A DNA stretch of 64,000 nt from assembly GCF_040500475.1 (NCBI RefSeq), contig NZ_CP159358.1:496001-560000 (forward strand). Direction: 5' to 3'. Positions 8,129-16,976 of this stretch are shown here, one piece after another. The DNA is from Bacillus sp. Bos-x628 (GTDB lineage Bacteria; Bacillota; Bacilli; Bacillales; Bacillaceae). The translations under genes and the position numbers were made by a program. Each line of letters opens with the position of its first letter. The first letter of the stretch is position 1. The notes below the pieces were generated by a model, which did no database searches, was not told where the DNA came from, and saw nothing but the letters and a program-made list of their open reading frames with translations.

Positions 8129-8971
8129 GTGAAACAAATAAAAATTGTAACAGATTCAACTGCGGACCTTCAGAAAGAGAAAATAAATGAGCTTTCTATT
8201 CACGTGATTCCGCTTAATATATCAATTTCAGGAGTAGATTATATCGACAGAGTGAATTTACAGCCTGATGAATTTTTGAAAAAAATGGAGGCGGCTGACG
8301 ATTTACCTAAAACATCTCAACCTGCAATCGGTCAATTTGTTGAATTATATGAACAACTGACGGCAGATGGCAGCGAAGTGATTAGTATTCATTTGACTGG
8401 TGGGATGAGTGGAACCGTTCAAACTGCTGAAAGCGCTTCTAAAATGGTGGATGGAAACATCACTGTCATTGATTCTACTTTTATTTCACAGGGACTAGGG
8501 TTTCAAGTGACCAAGGCAGCGGAACTTGCAAAAAGAGGGGCAAGCCGAGAGGACATCCTAAGAGAAGTAGAACGAATTCGTCATGAAACAAAGCTTTATG
8601 TCACAATTGATACATTAGAAAATTTAGTAAAGGGAGGAAGAATTGGGAGGGGGAAAGCGCTTATTGGTTCACTTCTTCATATTAAACCAATCGCAAGTCT
8701 GACAGATGGGGTGTACACTCCTGAAGCGAATGTCAGAAGTTATTCAGCGCTCGTCCGCTATTTAACCAAACAGTATGTTCAGGCAGTGAAAGGAAAGACT
8801 GTTCAGGCAGTTGGAATCGCTCATGCTGATGCATTAGAACTAGCTGAAAAGCTCAAAACAGCAATTCTTGATCATACACCTGATGTACCCATTGATATTG
8901 CCTACACAACACCAATAATTTCCTGCCATACAGGGAAGGGAGCAATAGGCTTTACTTTTTATACCGATTGA
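8129..8971 (+). CDS. DegV family fatty-acid-binding protein
   Basis: 280 residues from a GTG start with an AAGGA site. The hallmark DegV N-terminus KIVTDSTADL is followed by SGMSGT-type residues (LTGGMSGTVQTAESA), and VIDSTFISQGLGFQV lies in the middle. DegV/FakB proteins bind one fatty acid, and some hand it to the FakA kinase for acyl-phosphate formation. No FakA is seen nearby. It stands between ypmP and the Sco-type gene. To my recollection the same interval in B. subtilis lacks it, so it may be a lineage-specific insertion. Its end is 23 bp from the next start. Confidence 0.9.
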   Translation: MKQIKIVTDSTADLQKEKINELSIHVIPLNISISGVDYIDRVNLQPDEFLKKMEAADDLPKTSQPAIGQFVELYEQLTADGSEVISIHLTGGMSGTVQTAESASKMVDGNITVIDSTFISQGLGFQVTKAAELAKRGASREDILREVERIRHETKLYVTIDTLENLVKGGRIGRGKALIGSLLHIKPIASLTDGVYTPEANVRSYSALVRYLTKQYVQAVKGKTVQAVGIAHADALELAEKLKTAILDHTPDVPIDIAYTTPIISCHTGKGAIGFTFYTD

Positions 8972-8994
8972 TTGAAAAAGGGGATGTGCATATC

Positions 8995-9585
8995 ATGTAT
9001 TGGAAAAGGGGGGCTTTCCTTAGTACGCTGATGATGATCAGCGTGCTTCTTTTAGTCTCATGTTCGAATGGACAAATCAAAGATGCGTTAAATTACCAAA
9101 TAGAGCCGTTTGAGTACCAAAACCAGGATGGTCAAAAGGTTTCACTCGATGATTTAAAGGGAAAAGTATGGGTTGCAGATTTTATTTTCACAAGCTGTAA
9201 AACCATCTGCCCGCCGATGACCGCTCATATGACAGAACTGCAAAAGCGATTGAAAGCAGAAAATTTGGATGCACATATCATATCTTTCAGTGTAGATCCT
9301 GAGGTTGACTCACCGAAGAAGTTAAAGACATTTGCTAAAGCATATCCATTAACCTTTGAAAATTGGGATTTCCTTACCGGATATTCTCAGTCAGCTATCG
9401 AAAAATTCGCCATGAAAAGTTTTAAAACCATCGTGAAGAAACCAGAAGATGAAGACCAAGTCATTCATCAATCTTTGTTTTTCCTTGTGAATCAAGAAGG
9501 CAAGGTCATGAAAAATTATGATGGTGTGCAAAATCCCCCTTATGATGAGATCATCAACGACATAAAAACATTAAGCCGCAGCTAG
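8995..9585 (+). CDS. ypmQ: Sco1/SenC-type lipoprotein for cytochrome oxidase copper-site assembly
   Basis: 196 residues. A lipobox LLLVSC anchors it outside the membrane. A thioredoxin-like fold carries the copper-binding SCKTICPP (CxxxC), and the distal histidine is in VIHQSLFF. It matches B. subtilis Sco (YpmQ), which loads copper into the CuA site of cytochrome c oxidase. ATG 8995 follows an AAAAGGGGATG site. A longer TTG start at 8968 would put a charged extension before the signal peptide and overlap the DegV gene, so it is not favoured. Confidence 0.92.
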   Translation: MYWKRGAFLSTLMMISVLLLVSCSNGQIKDALNYQIEPFEYQNQDGQKVSLDDLKGKVWVADFIFTSCKTICPPMTAHMTELQKRLKAENLDAHIISFSVDPEVDSPKKLKTFAKAYPLTFENWDFLTGYSQSAIEKFAMKSFKTIVKKPEDEDQVIHQSLFFLVNQEGKVMKNYDGVQNPPYDEIINDIKTLSRS

Positions 9586-9654
9586 CATATTGATGTTCAA
9601 ATGAGCGAAAACATGATACACTTTTTTAATCAGAAAAAGGAGGGACATCATCGT

Positions 9655-10416
9655 TTGAAGGCTCGTTTGATTTTCATTGTGATGTCTCTAGCTTTTGTTC
9701 TTTCTGCATGCTCTGCCAAAGAGGCTGGCATAAAGGATAAACTAGAAGACACACCAAAAGTAAAAGAACATATTACTATTGCAGCGGTCGGAGATTCCTT
9801 AACAGAAGGGATTGGAGATCTGAATAAAAAAGGATATGCAGGCATCACGGCAGATAAGATGGAAGCTGTGGATGGCGTGCAGTCTGTTACATTAAAAAAC
9901 TATGCCATTAAAGGCAGTAGAACCGTAGATTTATTAAAAAGATTAAAAGAAAAAAAGGTTCAAGATGGGCTGAAAGACGCCGATTATATTTTCTTTACAA
10001 TAGGTGGCAATGACTTAATGCACGTTGTTCGTCAAAATGTGCTTAATTTGACTTTTGCTCCTTTTCAAAAAGAGCAAGGTCCTTTTGAAGAACGGTTTAA
10101 AACGATTCTTGCTCAATTAAGAGAGTATAATGATCATGCCAAGATCATGTACGTAAGCATGTATAATCCTTTTAAGTTCAGTCTGTCTGAGCTAAGAGAT
10201 ATTGATGAAGTCGTTAAAGATTGGAATGCAGTTGCAAAGAAAGAATTAAAAAAAGACGGCAATGCAGATATGGTCAATGTAGCTGATCTATTTGAAGAGA
10301 AATCTGGTGAAAAATTACTGGCAGATGATGATTTCCACCCAAACCAAAAGGGATATTCTCTTATGGCAAATCGTTTATTCTCAGAAGTGAAAAAAGAAGG
10401 ACTGCCGAAGGAATAG
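9655..10416 (+). CDS. ypmR: SGNH/GDSL-family lipoprotein hydrolase YpmR
   Basis: 253 residues from TTG 9655, with AAGGAGGG about 10 nt upstream. The signal peptide ends in lipobox FVLSAC. SGNH blocks: GDSLTEG (catalytic Ser), IGGND (oxyanion Asn) and DDFHPNQKGY (catalytic Asp/His). It is a predicted surface esterase or lipase with unknown natural substrate. ypmS starts 9 bp downstream. The upstream frame from 9601 adds a hydrophilic segment before the signal peptide, so it is rejected as the start. Confidence 0.9.
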   Translation: MKARLIFIVMSLAFVLSACSAKEAGIKDKLEDTPKVKEHITIAAVGDSLTEGIGDLNKKGYAGITADKMEAVDGVQSVTLKNYAIKGSRTVDLLKRLKEKKVQDGLKDADYIFFTIGGNDLMHVVRQNVLNLTFAPFQKEQGPFEERFKTILAQLREYNDHAKIMYVSMYNPFKFSLSELRDIDEVVKDWNAVAKKELKKDGNADMVNVADLFEEKSGEKLLADDDFHPNQKGYSLMANRLFSEVKKEGLPKE

Positions 10417-10425
10417 GGTGAAAAT

Positions 10426-10992
10426 ATGAAAAAATGGAAAAGCTTATTTTTTATTTTATTAACAATCAATTTAATCATTGTTCTCGCCTGTGGTATTCTA
10501 GTGTTGCTGCCGGGTGATCAATCAGCTTCAAAGCAAGCAGCAAAAAGTGAGTATTCTTTTAACATTTCCAGCTCAAAGGAGTCACTGACCAGCTTTGTCA
10601 ATGATTACTTGAAAAATCAAGGATCAAGTGATACCCCTGACTTTCATGTGGAGATTGATCAAGATGTGAAAGTGACAGGAGCGATTAAAGCCTTCTCTTC
10701 AACTATTAATGCTAATGTGTCATTTACACCAACTGTTGAAGATAATGGAGACGTCTTACTGAAAGTGGATGACTTTTCAATTGGTCATTTGAGCATTCCG
10801 ATCAGTTTTGTTTTAAGTTATATGGGTCAGTTTTATGAACTGCCTGAATTTGTTCATGTGAAACCAGATCAAAAAACCATTGAGGTTCGCCTTTCAGAGA
10901 TGCCTCTTACAAATGAAATGTATGTCAAAGCGAACAAAATTGATCTTGAGAATGATAAAATTGAATTTTCATATTATCATCCACAACAATAG
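10426..10992 (+). CDS. ypmS: YpmS, DUF2140-type membrane-anchored protein
   Basis: 188 residues. One N-terminal membrane span (LFFILLTINLIIVLACGILV) is followed by a beta-rich extracellular domain. The domain has repeated ligand-barrel-like strands (VEIDQDVKVTGAIKAFSSTI) and resembles YpmS/DUF2140 proteins. Function is unknown. The tight ypmRST spacing suggests one envelope operon, so a partnership with the YpmR lipase is plausible but unproven. Confidence 0.85.
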   Translation: MKKWKSLFFILLTINLIIVLACGILVLLPGDQSASKQAAKSEYSFNISSSKESLTSFVNDYLKNQGSSDTPDFHVEIDQDVKVTGAIKAFSSTINANVSFTPTVEDNGDVLLKVDDFSIGHLSIPISFVLSYMGQFYELPEFVHVKPDQKTIEVRLSEMPLTNEMYVKANKIDLENDKIEFSYYHPQQ

Positions 10993-11016
10993 AATGTGCT
11001 AGATAGGGGTGAAATC

Positions 11017-11214
11017 ATGAAGCGAGTCTATCAATATTTTAGTTTGCTGTCGCTTTTATTTGCTGCATACTTTGGCATCACTGCTGCCATTGATTTAAAA
11101 GCGGGAAATATCGATCAGTTCTACTTAAATATTGCCTATTGTGCACTATTTTTAGGTCTCATGATCCTTGCTTTTGATTTTCAGAAACATGAAAAAGCAG
11201 AAGACGCATCATAA
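11017..11214 (+). CDS. ypmT: YpmT, small two-span membrane protein
   Basis: 65 residues from ATG 11017 with an AGGGGTG site 5-6 nt upstream. Two hydrophobic stretches (FSLLSLLFAAYFGITAAI and IAYCALFLGLMILAFDF) are joined by a short polar loop, with a charged tail. It ends the ypmQRST cluster, as in B. subtilis. No function is known. Confidence 0.8.
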   Translation: MKRVYQYFSLLSLLFAAYFGITAAIDLKAGNIDQFYLNIAYCALFLGLMILAFDFQKHEKAEDAS

Positions 11215-11248
11215 AAAGAGCTTTTTCCAATAGGAAAAGGCTCTTTTT
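11213..11248. terminator. Bidirectional terminator between ypmT and the DUF4397 gene
   Basis: AAAAAGAGCTTTTTCC, a short loop and GGAAAAGGCTCTTTTT. A- and T-runs on both sides serve the converging genes. Confidence 0.85.
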
Positions 11249-11921
11249 ACGTTTGACCAGCTAAGACAACCTTTGCCATTAGCTCTGGGTCTCCATTAGC
11301 AAAGCCGTGAAGAAAAATGAGGTATGCACGGTTTTTTTGAAGATGGACTTTAGGGATATCAAGCAACACACTGTTTGTACCGGATGCTTTTAGTTCAAAA
11401 TGATATTTATTCGGTGAGAAATGATGAACTTGACTGCTGATCACATAACCAAGATCCTTTGATAATAAGCCTTGATCTCGCTCATATATATCAATGTAAG
11501 GGAGGTCTGGAGAAAGCTGGACAAATGTTAGTGCTGCCAGTTCATTCTGTTTGATGAGACTGCTTTTGGACTCTGTCAGTAGTGCAAGACCTGTATGAAC
11601 CCCTGTTATACATAATGTGTAAATCTCGCTTCCCATTAAAGCCATGCGCGAAAAAAGAATTCTTTCTTTGGTGACAAGATGGAAAACTTCTATTTCATAT
11701 AGTCCTTCTTCCCACTCCATATAAGTTGTCAGCTTCCCATAAAGGATTTTCTTAGATACAGGCTGAGCGTTAACATATACAGCGAGCTCACTTAGATCGG
11801 GTGCAGCGTGAAGAATTCGGATGATGGCTTTCTGAGAAGTCTCATGCAGCTTGGTCTTCTCACCAGGAATCGAGGAAGATTGATTGTACTGAAAATCGTT
11901 CGCATCAAAGAGCTGCTGCAT
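11247..11921 (-). CDS. DUF4397 domain protein
   Basis: 224 residues with GAAGGGG before the ATG. Two copies of the DUF4397 beta-sandwich are recognisable. The first opens AIIRILHAAPDLSELAVYVN and the second LAALTFVQLSPDLPYIDIYE. Many DUF4397 proteins are secreted, but no signal peptide is visible here, so it may be cytoplasmic, or act in the mother cell or spore. The function is unknown. It is transcribed towards ypmT. Confidence 0.8.
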   Translation of the reverse strand: MQQLFDANDFQYNQSSSIPGEKTKLHETSQKAIIRILHAAPDLSELAVYVNAQPVSKKILYGKLTTYMEWEEGLYEIEVFHLVTKERILFSRMALMGSEIYTLCITGVHTGLALLTESKSSLIKQNELAALTFVQLSPDLPYIDIYERDQGLLSKDLGYVISSQVHHFSPNKYHFELKASGTNSVLLDIPKVHLQKNRAYLIFLHGFANGDPELMAKVVLAGQT

Positions 11922-12005
11922 ATCAAATCCCCTTCTTTCTCAAACGGTATTGTTTTTGTAGCATATGCATCAAAAGGACGATCTGTATAGGCAATATAAA
12001 CAAAC

Positions 12006-12036
12006 AAAAAGCCTGACGTTTTCCGTCAGACCAGCA
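12006..12036 (-). terminator. Terminator after the zinc-ribbon gene
   Basis: On the minus strand TCTGACG, GAAAA and CGTCAGG are followed by CTTTTTG, directly 3' of the gene ending at 12039. Confidence 0.8.
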
Positions 12037-12038
12037 TG

Positions 12039-12299
12039 TTAAGAAGGAGAGGAATATGGATGATATTCAGCAAGCTTAATGAACGTTTTTTCATCCTCGA
12101 TTAAACCGCACACACCACATTGTACTTTCATGTGAGGACCTTGATAGCTCATATGAAAAGGGGAGAGCTGATCATTTTCATACGTTTCTACTACTGCTCC
12201 AGTTGCAGGATCAAGCTTCACAGGTTCCGAAAGCTGTTGAATGAGATTAAAGCGCGTTCTGTTTGTTTTACAGTTTGGACAAAGATATGGGCTTGTCAT
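12039..12299 (-). CDS. Small zinc-ribbon protein of unknown function
   Basis: 86 residues. Two CxxC pairs (LCPNCK near the N-terminus and CGVCG around residue 60) form a zinc-ribbon layout with an intervening beta-rich segment (GAVVETYENDQLSPFHMSY). The ATG has AAAGAGGTG upstream. I do not recognise a named family. It could bind nucleic acid or protein. It has its own terminator. Confidence 0.65.
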   Translation of the reverse strand: MTSPYLCPNCKTNRTRFNLIQQLSEPVKLDPATGAVVETYENDQLSPFHMSYQGPHMKVQCGVCGLIEDEKTFIKLAEYHPYSSPS

Positions 12300-12347
12300 G
12301 TTTTCTAAACACCTCTTTTTTCCCTAGCTTGTCCTAAGCGCTAGAAA

Positions 12348-12785
12348 TTATGCTTCATCCTTTTGACTTTTATCAAGCTTTTTGAATAATTTGATCATCG
12401 TTTTGAGTTCCTCATCATCAAATGATTCAAAGCGCTCCATAAAGTATTCAGTTTTCTTTTTCTCAAAATGCTCAGTAATTTCCTTTCCCTTATCGGTTAA
12501 ATGGATTTTGATGATGCGGCGATCCTCTTTAGAACGAATTCGCGTGATCCAGCCTTTTTCAACAAGTGTGTCGGTCACTGCTGTAATATGGCTTGCTGAC
12601 ACCCCAAGAATCGAAGCGAATTCCGTCACTTTTTTCGCACCTTGTTCACGAAGAAGATTTAATATGAGAAATTCATTCCGAGATAATTCGTTTTCGAGCA
12701 GGCTGTTAATTTCATAACGAATCTGCTTAAATACGGTTCTCAGTAAATTATCCATTTCATACATCATTTGTTTTCTTTGTTCCAA
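12348..12785 (-). CDS. ypoP: MarR-family regulator YpoP
   Basis: 145 residues with a MarR-type winged helix. LLRTVFKQIRYEIN is the dimer helix, KKVTEFASILGVSASHITAV the recognition region, and RIRSKEDRRIIKIHLT the wing with the conserved DRR. B. subtilis YpoP lies beside msrA and the YpnP MATE exporter; no MATE gene follows here. It is divergent from msrA across a region rich in short palindromes, so it may control itself and msrAB. The ligand is unknown. Confidence 0.85.
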   Translation of the reverse strand: MEQRKQMMYEMDNLLRTVFKQIRYEINSLLENELSRNEFLILNLLREQGAKKVTEFASILGVSASHITAVTDTLVEKGWITRIRSKEDRRIIKIHLTDKGKEITEHFEKKKTEYFMERFESFDDEELKTMIKLFKKLDKSQKDEA

Positions 12786-12811
12786 CTCATTAAACCCCCA
12801 TTATATAGTAA

Positions 12812-12905
12812 GATACGAACTTTAACTGTGATCTTCTGATTTTAGGCAAATAAGTCGTATCATTTTCATTATTTTTTATCATGTTATAATATGATGATAC
12901 CATTT
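12812..12905. promoter_or_regulatory. Divergent ypoP/msrA control region with palindromes
   Basis: GATACGA near 12812 and TCGTATC near 12853 form a spaced inverted repeat. Nearer msrA, ATCATGTTATAATATGAT is an imperfect palindrome containing a TATAAT -10 hexamer. MarR dimers typically bind such sites, and YpoP is the obvious candidate. This is inference from layout. Confidence 0.45.
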
Positions 12906-12927
12906 TTTAAATGAAGGGGGCACTATT

Positions 12928-13461
12928 ATGTCTGAAAAACAAGAATTAGCCACATTTGCCGGAGGCTGTTTCTGGTGTATGGTGAAGCCTTTTGATGAGC
13001 AGCCAGGCATTATCAAAGTGGAATCAGGGTATACTGGCGGACATACAGTGAATCCGACCTACGAGGAAGTATGTACAAATACAACTGGTCATAGAGAAGC
13101 GGTTCAAATTACATTTGACCCTGGAGTTTTTCCATATGAGAAGCTATTAGAACTGTATTGGCAGCAAATTGATCCAACGGATGATGGAGGTCAATTTGGT
13201 GACAGAGGGGAATCTTACCGTACAGCGATTTATGTGCATAATGAGAAACAACGAGAGCTTGCAGAGAAGTCTAAAGAAAAGCTGAGTCAAAGCGGAATTT
13301 TTCAAAAACCAATCGTGACAGAAATTTTAGACGCTGGACCTTTTTATCCTGCTGAGGAATATCATCAGCATTATTATAAAAAGAACAAACTTCACTACGA
13401 ACGATATCATGTCGGTTCAGGAAGAGCAGGTTTTATTCAATCACATTGGAGTGATAAATAA
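12928..13461 (+). CDS. msrA: Peptide methionine (S)-S-oxide reductase
   Basis: 177 residues. Catalytic motif GGCFWC with Cys14, then the family blocks [24 protein letters not shown] and [14 protein letters not shown]. It repairs the S-epimer of methionine sulfoxide in proteins and free Met. The gene overlaps msrB by one base (TAATG), giving coordinated repair of both epimers. AAGGGGGC precedes the ATG. It is divergent from a MarR regulator. Confidence 0.97.
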   Translation: MSEKQELATFAGGCFWCMVKPFDEQPGIIKVESGYTGGHTVNPTYEEVCTNTTGHREAVQITFDPGVFPYEKLLELYWQQIDPTDDGGQFGDRGESYRTAIYVHNEKQRELAEKSKEKLSQSGIFQKPIVTEILDAGPFYPAEEYHQHYYKKNKLHYERYHVGSGRAGFIQSHWSDK

Positions 13462-13892
13462 TGGAAAATGAAAAAAAGCAGCGTGTCCAAGAATTAAATC
13501 GTATGCAATACGAGGTGACACAAAATAATGGCACAGAGCCGCCGTTTCAAAATGAATATTGGGATCACAAAGAAGAAGGCATTTATGTAGATATCATTTC
13601 AGGAAAGCCGTTATTTTCTTCTTTAGATAAGTTTGATGCACATTGTGGTTGGCCAAGTTTTACTAAGCCGATTGAAGAGCAAGAAATAGAAGAGAAAGTA
13701 GATACGAGTCATGGCATGGTTCGGACGGAGGTTCGTAGTAAAACGGCTGATTCTCATCTTGGTCATGTATTCCCTGATGGCCCAGGACCAAACGGTCTTC
13801 GTTACTGTATTAATTCTGCCGCTCTTAGATTTATACGAAAGGAAGATCTTGAAAAAGAGGGCTATGGCCATTTGAAACATATGTTTGAATGA
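13461..13892 (+). CDS. msrB: Peptide methionine (R)-S-oxide reductase
   Basis: 143 residues. [32 protein letters not shown] and the catalytic-cysteine block [12 protein letters not shown] are all present. The two CxxC pairs that bind structural zinc in many MsrB proteins are absent, so this is the zinc-free type. It reduces the R-epimer of methionine sulfoxide. Translationally coupled to msrA. Confidence 0.97.
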   Translation: MENEKKQRVQELNRMQYEVTQNNGTEPPFQNEYWDHKEEGIYVDIISGKPLFSSLDKFDAHCGWPSFTKPIEEQEIEEKVDTSHGMVRTEVRSKTADSHLGHVFPDGPGPNGLRYCINSAALRFIRKEDLEKEGYGHLKHMFE

Positions 13893-13900
13893 TCTATAAA

Positions 13901-13946
13901 CAAAGAATCGTCACATGGAAAGCAGATGCTTTCGTGTGACGATTTT
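13901..13946. terminator. Terminator between msrB and the dehydratase gene
   Basis: Long stem AATCGTCACA.GAAAGCA / TGCTTTC.TGTGACGATT followed by a T-run. It is placed to serve both converging genes. Confidence 0.85.
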
Positions 13947-14975
13947 TTATTTTTTATGATGGGTGTGATGTAATTGCTCAATAATATGAAATAGCTTTGC
14001 TTTTGTGATGAGTGGCGCTTCTTTTGACGTGTAATGGGTCAGTTCCACTTTTTGAAAAGTTGGATGCAAGTCTGGTTTTGGTAATATGGCATAAAACTGT
14101 TCATATTCGTATAGTGTCTCTGCCTCGTGTGGAAATGTCAGCTCCTCGTGAAGCTTTTCTCCTGGCCTTTTCCCGACGACAAGAATGTCTGGGACTGCGA
14201 CCTTGATTTGTTCAGCATACTCGTGAAAAGCTTTCAATAAATCTGCAAGCTGTAATGACTCCATTTTGAGAATAAATGTTTCTCCGCCTTTCATCATCAT
14301 CGCTGCTTCAATCGTGAGAGAGACAGCCTCTTCAATCGACATGAAAAAACGTGTCATGACTGGATCTGTCACGGTTAGAGGTTTTCCTTTTAACAGTTGC
14401 TCGAGCATGATGGGAATGACAGAACCTCTTGATCCAAGTACGTTGCCAAAGCGCACGGAGCAAAACTTAGTTTTTTGATTTGGAATACTGTCGTTTGCTT
14501 GGAAAAAAAGTTTCTCTGAAATCAATTTTGTTGCACCCATTGCATTAGTTGGAGCCACTGCTTTGTCTGTTGAAATGTTGACAACATGACTTACTTCATG
14601 TTCAATCGCTGCTTCTATGACATGCTGCCCGCCGATAATATTGGTTTGGACCGCTTCAAACGGGTTATCTTCACATGTTGGGACTTGTTTTAAGGCGGCT
14701 GCATGAAAGATGATGTCAACACCTTTCACTAGCTGTCTGACGCGGCTGGCATCTCGAACATCCCCAAGAGCAAATACGACCTCTGGATGCTCTGCATATT
14801 CATTTTTCATCATGTACTGTTTGCTGTCATCTTTGCTGAATACAATCATTTTTTTTGGAGAACATTTCGTTAGTTTTTTGACGATTTGCCGGCCGATTGA
14901 TCCCGTGCCTCCTGTGACTAAAATGGTTTTGTCACGAAAAAAGGTCTTCATACTCGTTTTTATCTGTTTGGACAT
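13947..14975 (-). CDS. Soluble UDP-GlcNAc 4,6-dehydratase-like SDR (FlaA1/PseB/CapE family)
   Basis: 342 residues from ATG 14975 with a GGGGG site 7 nt upstream; the frame extends to 15014 without better signals. NAD-binding LVTGGTGSIGRQIV, then HAAALKQVPTCEDNPFEA, STDKAV and SVRFGNVLGSRGSVIP are typical of nucleotide-sugar 4,6-dehydratases. The usual catalytic YxxxK appears as MGATK, as in WbpM/CapD/CapE-type enzymes. There is no membrane domain. Such enzymes begin routes to pseudaminic, legionaminic or bacillosamine-type sugars. The neighbourhood (a CMP-sugar-synthetase-like gene and the cge genes) suggests a role in spore-surface glycan. Confidence 0.82.
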   Translation of the reverse strand: MSKQIKTSMKTFFRDKTILVTGGTGSIGRQIVKKLTKCSPKKMIVFSKDDSKQYMMKNEYAEHPEVVFALGDVRDASRVRQLVKGVDIIFHAAALKQVPTCEDNPFEAVQTNIIGGQHVIEAAIEHEVSHVVNISTDKAVAPTNAMGATKLISEKLFFQANDSIPNQKTKFCSVRFGNVLGSRGSVIPIMLEQLLKGKPLTVTDPVMTRFFMSIEEAVSLTIEAAMMMKGGETFILKMESLQLADLLKAFHEYAEQIKVAVPDILVVGKRPGEKLHEELTFPHEAETLYEYEQFYAILPKPDLHPTFQKVELTHYTSKEAPLITKAKLFHIIEQLHHTHHKK

Positions 14976-15247
14976 ATCTAATCCCCCAACTCTCATTTCT
15001 CTACTTTGCATCATATGTGAAACAATGTCTGACGTTTGAGGAAAAGAACCACTTTATACATAAATTAGGTAAACAGATTATAACTTTCCGGTTGTATTTT
15101 TAATAGAATATGGAGAGACAGAAGAAAAAATAGAAAGAACGGAAGTCAGCAAAGCTTCAATACTGCCATCAGCTCGATGACAATTGAAAAAGTAGAGGGA
15201 GCTTTTTCGTGAAACATTGAGTTATGAGCGAGGGGAGAAGAGAATAC

Positions 15248-15970
15248 ATGTATAGGGGAAAGCGTATTTTAGCCTTGATACCAGCTTTTAGAGAGAAGCA
15301 AGATCAACATTATGAACATATCCGTTTATTGGCGCATCGGCCGCTCATCTATTGGACGATCCAGCCGCTACTCCAAATGGTCGAGTTAGATGAGATCATC
15401 GTTTCCTCAGAGGATGTGAATATTCACATCATTTCGTCCTACTATGGAGCAAACGTTATAGAACTGCCGGACTCGCATCTGACTGAACAAACACCTTCGT
15501 TACTGGCAGTCAAGCATGCACTTGCTTACTTAGAAAGAGAGGGGAAGACATTTGACATTGTATTGTATCTACACCCAAAGTCTCCTCTCAGGCAGCCATC
15601 AGATATTGAGAGATGCTTGAAGCTTCTTGTAGAGGGAGGGTATGATTGTACGGCATCTTTTACCGAGGCGCTAGAAAATCCGAATGAAACATGGATACTG
15701 CATGACAACAATGAGGCGACTTTGTATAAAGACAACCATTACTTTTTCCTTCCAAAGCATGAGCATCCTTATACGTATGGTCGCTTAAATGGTGCTGTGT
15801 ATGCTTTTCATGCTCATTATGCAAAGGAATGTGTTCACTCCTTGTTAGAAGGATTTGTTGGAGCATATATGATGGATCAAACAAATTCGTTAGTCGTAAA
15901 TAATGAGACAGACTTGAATCAAGCAGAAAAAGTGTTATTGGCAAGACGCAATTTGGAAGATATGGTTTAA
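15248..15970 (+). CDS. CMP-sugar synthetase-like cytidylyltransferase with altered P-loop
   Basis: About 240 residues from ATG 15248, with GAGGGGAG about 10 nt upstream. The fold signature of the NeuA/PseF family is visible: ILALIPA strand, PLIYWTIQPLL helix, DEIIVSSEDVNI, LYLHPKSPLRQPSDIERCL and GRLNGAVYAF. The CTP-binding IPARGGSKG motif is replaced by IPAFREKQD, so nucleotide binding may differ or be lost. Divergent from the dehydratase gene and convergent with cgeB. It probably activates, or once activated, an acidic sugar for spore-surface use (inference). Confidence 0.72.
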   Translation: MYRGKRILALIPAFREKQDQHYEHIRLLAHRPLIYWTIQPLLQMVELDEIIVSSEDVNIHIISSYYGANVIELPDSHLTEQTPSLLAVKHALAYLEREGKTFDIVLYLHPKSPLRQPSDIERCLKLLVEGGYDCTASFTEALENPNETWILHDNNEATLYKDNHYFFLPKHEHPYTYGRLNGAVYAFHAHYAKECVHSLLEGFVGAYMMDQTNSLVVNNETDLNQAEKVLLARRNLEDMV

Positions 15971-15986
15971 AATTCAATTGTACAAG

Positions 15987-16012
15987 AAAAGCGCCCGATC
16001 ATAGGGCGCTTT
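15987..16012. terminator. Terminator shared with the end of cgeB
   Basis: AAAAGCGCCC, GATCATA and GGGCGCTTTT. It terminates the cytidylyltransferase gene on + and overlaps the last codons of cgeB on the minus strand. Confidence 0.85.
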
Positions 16013-16961
16013 TGACCATTTCATATAATCTGTAAGGCAGTGTATCAAATGTATTCCAACTGACCACTTGCTCATAATTTTTCGAGGATATAGACCTTCT
16101 TATCTCATCATTTGATACATAATATTCGACTTGTTCGATCAAGTCATCTTCTTGTTTGTAAAATACGAAGCTTGAAAAAGCATCTGGGGGCTCTAAATCT
16201 GTCAACTGAAAACTTCCACTAGCAGCAATATCAAAAGCTCTGTTGTTCAGACTCTTGTTTTGAATCATTGCTTTGTTTCGGTTATAGGCAAATTGAGCGG
16301 GTCTGTGCGGATTAAGAACAATTGCTGACCTATGATAAAGTTCGGCCATTTGATGAGGACTCAACCAATTGGTCTCAAGCGTCAGATCACGATATATTCT
16401 CCGTGATTTATTTAAATGGATGTGCCATTTATTTCCTGCAACTAGAATACGCCATTTACGTTGACTTAACAATGCATCTACTGCCTTTATGCGATTTGGA
16501 TAAGGATAACCAACGAGTGTAATGTCATAGGTGTACGTCTCAGCTTGCGCCACTTTCTTCTGAAATATTCGTGTATTTGTCGGAATGGGAAAGTAGTGCG
16601 TAGATTTAGCACCTATTTGTTTGTAAAAAGGTAATGCGCCTTCGTCAATCGTTAAAATCATTTGTGCATCATGTGCACAGATGGCTGACACATCTGTATA
16701 AAAAGGGTCTTCTGTCATCCACAATACGACAGGTATCTTTTCTTGTCTGAATTGATGGAGCGCTTCTTTTGGAACATAATCACCGATCATCATGAAAACA
16801 AAATCCGGAGAAAATGTCCGGACTTTGTGAATTTGCGCCAGCAGAGATTCTCTTTCAATCTGTAAAAATGAAAAAGGTGAATCAATGAAGCTTTCTTCTA
16901 TCCAACGATCAAATGTTTGATAAATCCCGCCATAGCCAGAACTGATATAAAGAAGCTTCAT
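15999..16961 (-). CDS. cgeB: CgeB-like glycosyltransferase, spore maturation
   Basis: 320 residues. N-terminal LLYISSGYGG and FVFMMIGDYVP, then a GT-B-type C-terminal half (HRSAIVLNPHRP, NKSLNNRAFDIAASGSFQL) with the usual CgeB arrangement of a surface-recognition RAFD/AASG block. In B. subtilis cgeAB is expressed late in the mother cell under SigK/GerE and affects the sugar coat of the spore crust. It follows cgeA by 15 bp, with a GGGG site before the ATG. Confidence 0.85.
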   Translation of the reverse strand: MKLLYISSGYGGIYQTFDRWIEESFIDSPFSFLQIERESLLAQIHKVRTFSPDFVFMMIGDYVPKEALHQFRQEKIPVVLWMTEDPFYTDVSAICAHDAQMILTIDEGALPFYKQIGAKSTHYFPIPTNTRIFQKKVAQAETYTYDITLVGYPYPNRIKAVDALLSQRKWRILVAGNKWHIHLNKSRRIYRDLTLETNWLSPHQMAELYHRSAIVLNPHRPAQFAYNRNKAMIQNKSLNNRAFDIAASGSFQLTDLEPPDAFSSFVFYKQEDDLIEQVEYYVSNDEIRRSISSKNYEQVVSWNTFDTLPYRLYEMVKSAL

Positions 16962-16976
16962 AACAGCCCCATCACA

